From contig JANELJ010000101.1 of assembly GCA_024511395.1 (NCBI GenBank), positions 1 to 7,558 on the forward strand: a DNA stretch of 7,558 nucleotides. The letters are read 5' to 3'. The first letter of the stretch is position 1. The number at the start of each line of letters is the position of its first letter. Under the pieces are notes generated by a model. That model was not told the DNA's origin and ran no database searches. It worked only from the letters and a program-made list of their open reading frames with translations. This DNA is from Gammaproteobacteria bacterium (GTDB taxonomy: Bacteria > Pseudomonadota > Gammaproteobacteria > GRL18). Position numbers and translations under genes: made by a program. Shown piece after piece: positions 1 to 7,164 of this stretch.

Positions 1-985
1 TCAGCAGGATGCCTTTTTACCTTTTATTGAAGACGGTACATTTATTTTTGTTGGGGCAACCACTGAAAATCCCTCATTTGAACTGAATAATGCCTTATTA
101 TCACGTGCCAGGGTGTACCTGTTAAAAAACCTGAATCAGGAGGAGTTATCGGCACTACTGGAACTGGCATTAAGCGATAAGGAACGTGGTCTGGGTGAAC
201 AGTATTTGCAGATCAGTGATGAAGACCAGCTCAATCTGATCAGTGCAGCGGATGGAGACGGCCGAAAACTGCTCAACCTGCTGGAAATTGCAGCGGATCT
301 TGCTGAAGAGGAAAATGGTCAGAAACAGATTACATCTGAAGCCATTGCTCAGGTTATATCAGGGACAACCCGGCGCTTTGATAAGGGCGGCAATCTGTTT
401 TATGAGCAGATTTCAGCCTTTCATAAATCGGTTAGAGGTTCCTCACCGGACGGTGCTTTATACTGGATGTCCCGTATGATTGAAGCCGGCTGTGATCCTT
501 TGTATATTGCCCGCCGACTGCTGGCAATTGCCTCAGAAGACATCGGTAATGCCGATCCCCGTGCCATGCAGGTAGCCTTAAATGCTTGGGATGCCTTTGA
601 ACGGCTGGGGCCTGCAGAGGGCAACCGGGCTATTGCCCAAGCCTCAGTTTACTGTGCCCTAGCACCCAAAAGTAATGCTGTATATACCGCCTTTAAAGCC
701 GCCATGGCTAGCGCCCGCGAATCCAGTTCTCTGGAGGTTCCTGAACATTTACGCAATGCACCCACCCAGTTACTCAAATCCATGGGCTATGGAGAGCAAT
801 ACCGCTATTCCCACAATGAGCCGGAAGCTTATTCCGTCGGACAGACCTATTTACCACCGGAACTGGCTGATATTAAATTTTATTCTCCAGAGCCCAGAGG
901 ACTTGAAATAAAACTCGGAGAAAAACTAGAGTATTTACAGACTCTGGATAAACAGTATAAAAATAACGGGCAAGGTTCAGGTTAA
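1..985 (+). CDS. rarA: Replication-associated recombination protein A (RarA/MgsA), 5'-truncated by the window edge
   Basis: This is the C-terminal 327 residues of a RarA-family AAA+ ATPase; the first whole codon is at base 2. RarA acts in the cytoplasm at stalled replication forks with SSB and the RecA pathway. The visible part opens with [12 protein letters not shown], then the sensor-1 segment [12 protein letters not shown] and an arginine-finger segment SRARVYLL. The helical clamp-loader-like C-terminal domain follows, with signatures [17 protein letters not shown] and the final YLPPEL...FYSPEPRG. The Walker A and B motifs, about 110 residues, lie upstream of the window, so the real start is not visible. 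An internal GTG at 113 falls inside the arginine-finger segment and cannot be the true start. The nearby serS matches the rarA-serS linkage of Gammaproteobacteria. No convincing terminator follows the stop. Identification is secure; activity is known from the family. Confidence 0.96.
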   Translation, partial: QQDAFLPFIEDGTFIFVGATTENPSFELNNALLSRARVYLLKNLNQEELSALLELALSDKERGLGEQYLQISDEDQLNLISAADGDGRKLLNLLEIAADLAEEENGQKQITSEAIAQVISGTTRRFDKGGNLFYEQISAFHKSVRGSSPDGALYWMSRMIEAGCDPLYIARRLLAIASEDIGNADPRAMQVALNAWDAFERLGPAEGNRAIAQASVYCALAPKSNAVYTAFKAAMASARESSSLEVPEHLRNAPTQLLKSMGYGEQYRYSHNEPEAYSVGQTYLPPELADIKFYSPEPRGLEIKLGEKLEYLQTLDKQYKNNGQGSG

Positions 986-998
986 AAGGAAACGGGAA

Positions 999-1035
999 TT
1001 TCTTTATACCGATTTTTGCATTATAATAAATATTA
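999..1035 (+). promoter_or_regulatory. Candidate promoter and operator of the toxin-antitoxin operon
   Basis: A perfect -10 hexamer TATAAT lies at 1022-1027. The best-spaced -35 (TTTCTT at 999-1004, 17-base spacer) is poor, so activity would depend on the -10. A small palindrome, TAATA-AA-TATTA at 1024-1035, overlaps the -10. That placement would suit autorepression by a dimeric AbrB/MazE-type antitoxin, though this is inference. The sequence is very AT-rich, so chance matches are possible. Confidence 0.38.
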
Positions 1036-1070
1036 CAACAATGCTGTTTTGATATAGGAGTTGTTCTATT

Positions 1071-1295
1071 ATGTATTCTTTAAAATTAAGAAAAATTGGC
1101 AGTTCTGTTGGAGTTATCCTTCCAAAAGAGATGCTGGAGAAATTGCATCTTTCTGAAGGTGATCAACTCTTTGCAGATGCAACGCCAGATGGTTTGCAGC
1201 TTACTCCTTATGATCCTGATTTTGAGGCTGCTATGCAGGTATTTTCCAGTACCCGTAAAAGATATCGAAACGCGCTTCGTCAGTTAGCTAAATAA
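1071..1295 (+). CDS. AbrB/MazE-like antitoxin of a Doc toxin-antitoxin module
   Basis: This 74-residue protein has an N-terminal swapped-hairpin (SpoVT/AbrB, MazE-like) DNA-binding domain. The diagnostic stretch is KIGSSVGVILPKEMLEKL at residues 8-25, followed by LSEGDQLFA at 27-35. The basic, probably helical tail (about residues 50-74, ending TRKRYRNALRQLAK) is where antitoxins of this kind usually contact the toxin. A Shine-Dalgarno AGGAG at 1056-1060 stands 10 bases before the ATG. The TAA stop shares its last base with the toxin ATG, so the two are almost certainly co-translated. By family knowledge it neutralises the toxin and represses its own promoter. Doc is more often paired with a Phd-type antitoxin, so this is the less usual partner. 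GC is about 35% where counted, well below the flanking genes. Confidence 0.88.
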   Translation: MYSLKLRKIGSSVGVILPKEMLEKLHLSEGDQLFADATPDGLQLTPYDPDFEAAMQVFSSTRKRYRNALRQLAK

Positions 1296-1705
1296 TGCCT
1301 CGCTGGATCCCTAAATCAGCTATCATTGCTATTCATGGTGAATTATTAGTTGAGCATGGTGGATTATCTGGCTCTGTTAATAATGATTTACTTGAATCAA
1401 CTCTGGCTCGACCCTGGCAAATACAAACCTATGGTGAACCGCCACCTGATATTTTTCAATTAGCTACTTCTTATGGTTTTGGCTTTGCTAAAAATCATTG
1501 CTTCAATGACGGTAATAAACGTGTTTCTCTGGTTGCTATTGATGTTTTTCTTGTGCTTAATGGTTATGAGCTGGTTGCAGAAGAAACAGATGCGGTATTT
1601 ATAATAGAATCTTTAGCTTCCGGAGATGTCAGTGAGGAAGAACTATCTTTATGGATTAAAGACAACTCTCACCCTGTAACCCCCAAAAAAATAGTTGACT
1701 CATAG
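1295..1705 (+). CDS. doc: Doc/Fic-family toxin (death-on-curing)
   Basis: This 136-residue protein has the usual length for Doc. The catalytic motif HCFNDGNKR is at residues 68-76, with His68, Asp72, Asn74, Lys75 and Arg76. It fits the Doc pattern HxFxxANKR, with Gly in place of Ala. The Lys where Fic AMP-transferases have Gly is the feature that makes phage P1 Doc a kinase that phosphorylates EF-Tu and stops translation. The same activity is inferred here. The N-terminal stretch IHGELLVEHGGLSGSVNNDLL (read as residues 13-33, in part) is also Doc-like. The ATG overlaps the antitoxin stop (TAATG), with no good Shine-Dalgarno of its own, which suggests translational coupling that keeps toxin output tied to antitoxin. 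All catalytic residues are present, so the toxin looks intact. GC is about 35%, consistent with acquisition by transfer. Confidence 0.92.
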   Translation: MPRWIPKSAIIAIHGELLVEHGGLSGSVNNDLLESTLARPWQIQTYGEPPPDIFQLATSYGFGFAKNHCFNDGNKRVSLVAIDVFLVLNGYELVAEETDAVFIIESLASGDVSEEELSLWIKDNSHPVTPKKIVDS

Positions 1706-1724
1706 CGGGAATATATATTGGACA

Positions 1725-2894
1725 ATGAATATTCTGATAGCACCGGATTCTTTTAAGGGCAGCCTAAGTGCGGCAGAGTTCTGTAATATTGCAAATCGGG
1801 TTTTGCAGAAATATTCAGATTCTGTCACTACCAGCTTAATGCCGCTTGCCGATGGCGGAGAGGGTACTATAGAAGCAGTACAGGCCTGTCTTAAAACCAG
1901 AAAAATTTTAATAAAAGTACATAATGCCATTGGCATCCATACCACGGTCAGTTATGCCTTTATAGATAAAGATCAGAGCGATACCCCTTATGGTAAAGCC
2001 ACTGCCATTATTGAAATGGCTCAGGCTTGCGGTTTACCGGATATTCCTACCCCAAAACGCAACCCCATGAAAACCAGTAGTTTCGGACTGGGTGAACTGA
2101 TTAAACATGCTCTGGATACCGGCGCACAGCATCTGATCATTGGTCTGGGTGGCAGTGCCATCAATGACGGCGGCACTGGTATGCTGTCAGCTCTGGGTGT
2201 TCAGTTCTTTAGTAAAGACGGTCAATCCATTATACCGGCAGGTGCAATGCTGGAACAGATTGATAAAATTGACACTGCCCATCTGGATCCCCGCCTGAAA
2301 GACTGCACTATTACGATTGCCAGTGATGTCACCAATCCTTTACTGGGAGAGCAGGGGGCAACCCGGGTTTTTGCACCACAAAAAGGGGCTGATGTTCAAA
2401 TGGTTGAGGCTCTGGAAAAAGGAATGTTAACCTATGCTTATAAGACTATCCAGACTCTGGGCCTGTCAGATGAGTTATATAATACACCGGGAAGCGGGGC
2501 AGCCGGTGGACTGGGTTTTGCTCTGCTGGCCTATTTAAATGCTGAAATACAAAGCGGCTTTGAATTACTGGCCAAACTGTCAGGACTGGATAAACTTCTG
2601 GCAAATGCAGATACCCGGCCAGATATGATTATTACCGGAGAAGGTTACTTTGATCAGCAAAGCTTGGGAGGAAAATTAACCGGCTCACTGATTAAACGGG
2701 CTGAGCAATATCATATTCCGGTTAAAATCATCTGCGGCGATTACAGCAGGGGAATAGAACAAAACCTGAATTCTAGTATTCAGTTAATCAGCCTGAAGGA
2801 TGAGGGCATACTCCTTGAACAGGCCATTGCAAACAGCACACAACTACTGGAACAGAAACTTTCTGAACTAATCAGGCTAATACACGCGGGCTAA
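1725..2894 (+). CDS. Glycerate kinase (GarK/GlxK family)
   Basis: This 389-residue enzyme phosphorylates glycerate with ATP and feeds it into glycolysis from glyoxylate, glucarate or serine breakdown. Family signatures in order are APDSFKGSLSA (6-16), PLADGGEGT (40-48), GLGGSAINDGG (140-150), DVTNPLLGEQGATRVFAPQKGA (about 201-222), GSGAAGGLGFALL (256-268) and TGEGYFDQQSLGGK (304-317). The last motif is usually TGEGR(I/L)DxQTxxGK, so this copy has Tyr for Arg and an altered tail. I cannot choose between 2-phospho- and 3-phosphoglycerate as product. ATG 1725 is preferred over TTG 1695 because the family begins directly with NILIAPDSFKGS. The Shine-Dalgarno is weak. The start lies 19 bases after the toxin stop with no promoter seen between, so transcription from the toxin-antitoxin promoter is plausible. 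A MITE target duplication begins on the last base of the TAA. Confidence 0.93.
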   Translation: MNILIAPDSFKGSLSAAEFCNIANRVLQKYSDSVTTSLMPLADGGEGTIEAVQACLKTRKILIKVHNAIGIHTTVSYAFIDKDQSDTPYGKATAIIEMAQACGLPDIPTPKRNPMKTSSFGLGELIKHALDTGAQHLIIGLGGSAINDGGTGMLSALGVQFFSKDGQSIIPAGAMLEQIDKIDTAHLDPRLKDCTITIASDVTNPLLGEQGATRVFAPQKGADVQMVEALEKGMLTYAYKTIQTLGLSDELYNTPGSGAAGGLGFALLAYLNAEIQSGFELLAKLSGLDKLLANADTRPDMIITGEGYFDQQSLGGKLTGSLIKRAEQYHIPVKIICGDYSRGIEQNLNSSIQLISLKDEGILLEQAIANSTQLLEQKLSELIRLIHAG

Positions 2895-2901
2895 ATGTTT
2901 T
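2894..2901. repeat. Left copy of the 8-bp target-site duplication (AATGTTTT)
   Basis: AATGTTTT directly abuts the left terminal inverted repeat and is repeated exactly at 3075-3082 after the right one. The match is exactly 8 bases and ends on both sides. Its first base is the last base of the glycerate kinase stop codon. Confidence 0.85.
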
Positions 2902-2932
2902 GTAACTACTCAGCGTATTCATCTTTTGCACC
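2902..2932 (+). repeat. Left terminal inverted repeat of the MITE
   Basis: The outer 15 bases (GTAACTACTCAGCGT) pair with the right end with one mismatch, at 2908. The next 16 bases match at 10 positions, including a shared TTTTG core and a final CC. Confidence 0.85.
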
Positions 2933-2953
2933 GCTCTTGTAGATAAGAGATGC
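2928..2953 (+). other. Stem-loop inside the MITE (left)
   Basis: CTCTT at 2934-2938 pairs with AAGAG at 2945-2949 across a 6-base loop. GCA at 2928-2930 and TGC at 2951-2953 can extend the stem through an uneven internal loop. Stability is modest. Confidence 0.4.
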
Positions 2954-2976
2954 GTTATTTTCGTACTCAAATGGTC

Positions 2977-2992
2977 GCGTATTGATATACGC
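2977..2992 (+). other. Stem-loop inside the MITE (centre)
   Basis: GCGTAT at 2977-2982 pairs perfectly with ATACGC at 2987-2992 around the loop TGAT. It lies close to the middle of the element. Confidence 0.55.
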
Positions 2993-3029
2993 TCACATTT
3001 TCCGTGCGCCTCTTGAGGTAGCGGAGCTA

Positions 3030-3050
3030 TTGTGCCTTGAACTGGCACAA
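3030..3050 (+). other. Stem-loop inside the MITE (right)
   Basis: TTGTGCC at 3030-3036 pairs perfectly with GGCACAA at 3044-3050 around a 7-base loop. It partly overlaps the inner part of the right terminal repeat. No T-tract follows, so it is not a typical rho-independent terminator. Confidence 0.55.
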
Positions 3051-3074
3051 AATCTAAACACGCTGAGCAGTTAC
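3044..3074 (-). repeat. Right terminal inverted repeat of the MITE
   Basis: Read on the minus strand it begins GTAACTGCTCAGCGT, differing from the left end by one base in the outer 15 and matching 24 of 31 overall. Confidence 0.85.
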
Positions 3075-3082
3075 AATGTTTT
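3075..3082. repeat. Right copy of the 8-bp target-site duplication (AATGTTTT)
   Basis: It is identical to 2894-2901 and abuts the right terminal repeat. Neighbouring bases differ, so the duplication is exactly 8 bp. Confidence 0.85.
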
Positions 3083-3084
3083 TA

Positions 3085-3113
3085 ATGAAAATTCCGCCAA
3101 AGAAGCATAAAAT
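3085..3113 (+). promoter_or_regulatory. Candidate sigma-70 promoter for crcB
   Basis: ATGAAA at 3085-3090 (4 of 6 to TTGACA) and TAAAAT at 3108-3113 (5 of 6 to TATAAT) are separated by 17 bases. This would give a leader of about 30 bases before crcB. It lies just outside the right end of the MITE, so crcB could be expressed independently of the element. No fluoride riboswitch could be recognised upstream. The sequence is AT-rich and the call is tentative. Confidence 0.35.
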
Positions 3114-3151
3114 ACCCCTTTTTCTTATGTATTGATTCCAGAGGAAGTATT

Positions 3152-3526
3152 TTGGTTGAAATAGGGGTAATTGCAGCGGGTGGAGCACTGGGCGCAGTGA
3201 TGCGTTTCTGGGTGTCCTCAGCGGTATATGCCTGGCTGGGACGGGGCTTTCCATGGGGAACGCTGAGTGTCAACCTGTTAGGCTCCTTTATTATCGGGCT
3301 GGCTTTTGTCATGCTGACGGAGCGTCTGATGGTTGGTTCTGAAATCCGTGCCTTTATTATGATCGGCTTTCTTGGCGCATTCACCACCTTTTCTTCTTTT
3401 TCTCTGGAAACCCTGGCCCTGATGCAGGAAGGGCTGCTCCTTAAAGCGGCCATGAATATACTGATCAGTGTGGTTTTATGCATTATTGCTACCTGGTCAG
3501 GTATGCTGCTGGCACGTTTACTTTAG
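3152..3526 (+). CDS. crcB: Fluoride-specific ion channel/exporter CrcB (Fluc)
   Basis: This is a 124-residue inner-membrane protein of normal family length with four hydrophobic segments (about 3-28, 36-57, 67-91 and 98-123). Fluc proteins form dual-topology dimers that let toxic fluoride leave the cell. Family marks are GGALGAVMRFW (10-20), WGTLSVNLLGSF (35-46) with conserved Asn41, and GFLGAFTTFSSFS (72-84), which carries the pore-lining Phe residues, probably Phe80 and Phe83. The start is a TTG, chosen because a strong Shine-Dalgarno GAGGAAG sits at 3141-3147 and the family length fits exactly; no in-frame ATG is suitable. A DUF190 gene follows after 19 bases, a common partner, so the two probably form an operon. 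I see no damaged residue. Confidence 0.95.
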   Translation: MVEIGVIAAGGALGAVMRFWVSSAVYAWLGRGFPWGTLSVNLLGSFIIGLAFVMLTERLMVGSEIRAFIMIGFLGAFTTFSSFSLETLALMQEGLLLKAAMNILISVVLCIIATWSGMLLARLL

Positions 3527-3545
3527 CATAGGTTTGTAAGTAAAT

Positions 3546-3875
3546 ATGGCAAAAAAAATCAATAAACAGGCAGTAACACTGGTGCGGGTCTATACAGATG
3601 ACAGTAACGGTCATATCAGTAAAACCCTGGAGCAGTTACATGACAGAGGTGATGTTATCGGCACCACCATCTTTCGTGGTGTGGCTGGGTTTGGTGATCA
3701 GGGGCATATACATCAGAGCACTCTGCTGGATATTTCCGGCCATCTGCCGGTGGTTATTGAGTTCTATCACCGCAGTGACAAGGCTGAAGAGCTGATTAAC
3801 TTTATTCATGAGCAAATAGAAAATGCTCATATTATCTACTGGGATGTAAACCTTTCTTTTGAGCATCGGGATTAA
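3546..3875 (+). CDS. DUF190 family protein (PII-like), partner of CrcB
   Basis: This 109-residue soluble protein belongs to the DUF190 family, which has a PII-like ferredoxin fold. The visible marks are VTLVRVYTDD (10-19), the loop TIFRGVAGFGDQGHIH (41-56) and the strand LPVVIEFYH (67-75), followed by a helix and a last strand. Genes of this family are often next to, or fused with, crcB. A role in regulating or assisting fluoride export is therefore inferred, but the biochemical function is not established. The ATG follows the crcB stop by 19 bases without a clear Shine-Dalgarno, so coupling to crcB translation is possible. serS begins 39 bases after its stop and may be cotranscribed. Confidence 0.9.
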   Translation: MAKKINKQAVTLVRVYTDDSNGHISKTLEQLHDRGDVIGTTIFRGVAGFGDQGHIHQSTLLDISGHLPVVIEFYHRSDKAEELINFIHEQIENAHIIYWDVNLSFEHRD

Positions 3876-3890
3876 CTTTTTACTATTTAA

Positions 3891-5234
<1,344 letters not shown>

Positions 5235-5261
5235 GCACCTGCTGATAAACAGCCCGAATTC

Positions 5262-7055
5262 GTGATCCCTAAAATTATTCCCCGAAATGCGCCAGTGGAT
5301 GTCGCTGAACTGATCCAGCGGCTTTCCCTGTCTCCGGTACAGGCCCGTATTGTGGCCAACCGTATGGATGGTCTGCAGTGGCAAGTGGATGAACTGGTTA
5401 AAGCGTCCCTGCAGCATATTGCACTGCCGCATCTGCTCAGTGACAGCGACATTGCCGTTGAGCGTATAGCCCTAGCCATAAAAGATGAAGAACGTATCGG
5501 TCTGCTTACCGATTATGACGTTGACGGCATTACTTCTCATGCCATTTTATTTTTTTCTCTGAAAGATTATTTTAATGTGCCTGAACAGCGTATTCAGCAT
5601 CTTATCGGTCATCGCATTGATGACGGTTACGGCATCAGTCAGGGGCTGACGGATCGTATTCTGGCATTGGACAATCCGCCGCAGCTTATTATTACCGCAG
5701 ACTGCGGTTCTTCTGATGAAGCACAGATTGTTCAGCTGACAGACCAAGGTATTGATGTAATAGTTACCGATCACCACGCCATACCCCAGGAAGGTATTCC
5801 GGCTTCTGCTCTGGCAACCATTAACCCGACCCGTGAGGATTGTGCTTATCCTGACAGTACCATTGCCGGGTGCATGGTGAGCTGGCTGCTAATGAGTTAT
5901 CTGCGTGCCAGACTGATTGAGGACGGAGAACTGGACGTGTCTGCGCCCAAATTATCCGCTCTGCTGGACTTTGTCAGCCTGGGTACCGTGGCCGATGCGG
6001 TATCGCTGTCCAGTCCTGTCAACCGTGCCGTGGTAAAAGCGGGTCTGCAAATTATGAACAAGCTGCAGCGTCCCAGCTGGCAGGCTATGCAGCGCTTGCT
6101 GGATCGAGAGTTTCAGCCTTTTACTGCTGAAGACCTGGGCTTTCAGATTGGTCCCAGAATTAATGCCCGCAGCCGAATGTCCGATCCCTATATGGCCCTG
6201 CATTATCTGTGTGCCGCTTCACTTCCCGAAGCCCTGAACAAACTTTCTGAACTGGATAAGGATAACCAGGATCGCAAGGAAACGGAAAAACAGATGCTGG
6301 ATATTGCCTTTGAATTGGCAAGAAAACAGCTTAAAAAACAGGTCTGGTCACTGGTCATCTATCATCCTGATTTCCATGCCGGTGTACAGGGTATTGTTGC
6401 TTCCCGTCTAATGGAAAAATTCGGCCGGCCTGTTATTGTCCTGAGCCCAGCCAGTGACCCGGATATCTTAACCGGTTCGGCCCGTACCATTCCCGCTATC
6501 CATATTCGTGAGGCTATAGAAACCGTCAGCAATCAGGATGAAAATCTGGTGCTGGGCTTTGGCGGGCATAAGGGTGCTGCCGGTCTAAAAATACCTGGAG
6601 ACAGTCTTGAGTGCTTTAGTGAGTTGTTTGATAAAGCCATAGCTGAGCAGGTAAAAGCCTCTGTTCTGGATGAAAATGATGCACTGAGGCCGGTTATTTT
6701 AACCGATGGAATACTGGCTGAATCAGAAATCAGTTTTGAAACCATTGCTGAACTTAAAGGCCTTGAACCTTATGGTAGAGAATTTGAAATGCCGGTATTT
6801 GAGGGTGATTTTATGGTGCAGAGTATCCGGGCAATTGGTTCAGAGGGTATTCATCTGATGCTGCAGCTGACAACAGAGTCCGGCAGTTTTCGGGCCGTCT
6901 GGTTTCGGGCTCTGGAAAATAAAAGCGATTCTTTTCACTTTAAAGAGGGGGATGAAATACATGCGGTTTATCAGTTAAAGGAAAACTACTACCGGGGTAA
7001 TTTTTCTGTACAACTGCACCTGATTTATGCACAAAAAATTCCATTTATTACTTAA
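5262..7055 (+). CDS. recJ: RecJ-type single-stranded-DNA exonuclease (DHH family), divergent
   Basis: This 597-residue protein has the DHH-DHHA1-OB layout of RecJ, the 5'-to-3' exonuclease on single-stranded DNA used in recombination and mismatch repair. Metal-binding motifs are TDYDVDG (83-89), TADCGSSD (145-152), the DHH triad TDHH (169-172) and LGTVADAVSL (240-249). DHHA1 shows DFHAGVQGIVASRL (370-383), GSAR (405-408) and GFGGHKGAAGL (432-442); an OB-like C-terminus follows PYGREFEMPVF (503-513). The catalytic Asp and His residues are kept. However, the usual VDNG reads ADCG, NAAGR reads NARSR, and the PFGxGNPxP element is altered, so this may be a RecJ subfamily or paralog. The GTG start is the only candidate between the serS stop and the domain; the next ATG (Met35) would remove 34 residues. 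No Shine-Dalgarno is evident, which suggests coupling to serS. Confidence 0.9.
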   Translation: MIPKIIPRNAPVDVAELIQRLSLSPVQARIVANRMDGLQWQVDELVKASLQHIALPHLLSDSDIAVERIALAIKDEERIGLLTDYDVDGITSHAILFFSLKDYFNVPEQRIQHLIGHRIDDGYGISQGLTDRILALDNPPQLIITADCGSSDEAQIVQLTDQGIDVIVTDHHAIPQEGIPASALATINPTREDCAYPDSTIAGCMVSWLLMSYLRARLIEDGELDVSAPKLSALLDFVSLGTVADAVSLSSPVNRAVVKAGLQIMNKLQRPSWQAMQRLLDREFQPFTAEDLGFQIGPRINARSRMSDPYMALHYLCAASLPEALNKLSELDKDNQDRKETEKQMLDIAFELARKQLKKQVWSLVIYHPDFHAGVQGIVASRLMEKFGRPVIVLSPASDPDILTGSARTIPAIHIREAIETVSNQDENLVLGFGGHKGAAGLKIPGDSLECFSELFDKAIAEQVKASVLDENDALRPVILTDGILAESEISFETIAELKGLEPYGREFEMPVFEGDFMVQSIRAIGSEGIHLMLQLTTESGSFRAVWFRALENKSDSFHFKEGDEIHAVYQLKENYYRGNFSVQLHLIYAQKIPFIT

Positions 7056-7065
7056 AAAAATGGAA
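7039..7065. terminator. Weak AT-rich hairpin over the recJ stop, possibly a terminator for leftward transcription
   Basis: TTCCATTT at 7039-7046 pairs perfectly with AAATGGAA at 7058-7065 across an 11-base loop containing the recJ stop. On the + strand no T-tract follows. On the minus strand the stem is followed by six Ts. With only two G-C pairs it is weak. Confidence 0.25.
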
Positions 7066-7164
7066 ATGTACTATAATTTACTCATTAAATGTGAGATTGT
7101 TGTGGTCTAATAGAACTGGACACTTTAATAAGAGATAATAACAATCAATTATTGAGGTGTCAGA

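Larger units (their letters stand above)
2902..3074. mobile_element. 173-bp non-autonomous transposable element (MITE) with IS66-type ends
   Basis: The element has no credible open reading frame. Its ends form inverted repeats: GTAACTACTCAGCGT at 2902-2916 against ACGCTGAGCAGTTAC at 3060-3074, 14 of 15 matching. Similarity continues inward to about 31 bases (24 of 31). An identical 8-bp direct repeat flanks both ends. Terminal repeats of 20-30 bp starting GTAA, with 8-bp duplications, are the known features of the IS66 family, so the element was probably mobilised by an IS66-type transposase supplied elsewhere. Inside are several stem-loops (listed separately). It fills nearly all of the 257-base gap between the glycerate kinase and crcB; removing it and one duplication leaves 76 bases. 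The mobile nature is well supported; the family assignment is inference from the ends alone. Confidence 0.85.

Noticed and set aside
986..1016. Possible rarA terminator (CGG ... CCG followed by ATTTTT)
   Set aside because: Only three base pairs with a 13-base loop; too weak to count.
1695..1719. Promoter for glycerate kinase (TTGACT 1695-1700 with TATATT 1714-1719)
   Set aside because: The spacing is only 13 bases and the start codon follows too closely.
2902..3074. CRISPR array or tRNA-like element in the gap
   Set aside because: There are no regularly spaced direct repeats and no tRNA arms; the structure is explained by inverted terminal repeats with a target duplication.
2902..3160. Fluoride riboswitch upstream of crcB
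   Set aside because: The stem-loops here belong between mobile-element ends and do not resemble the crcB-motif pseudoknot. A covariance search would be decisive.
3082..3483. 133-codon minus-strand reading frame opposite crcB
   Set aside because: It lies antisense to a clear crcB gene, has no recognisable domain and no plausible ribosome site. It is a shadow of the coding strand.
7048..7077. Promoter ahead of the IS3 element (TATAAT at 7072-7077)
   Set aside because: The -10 is perfect, but the matching -35 position reads TTACTT (2 of 6) and the region is AT-rich, so this is probably chance.
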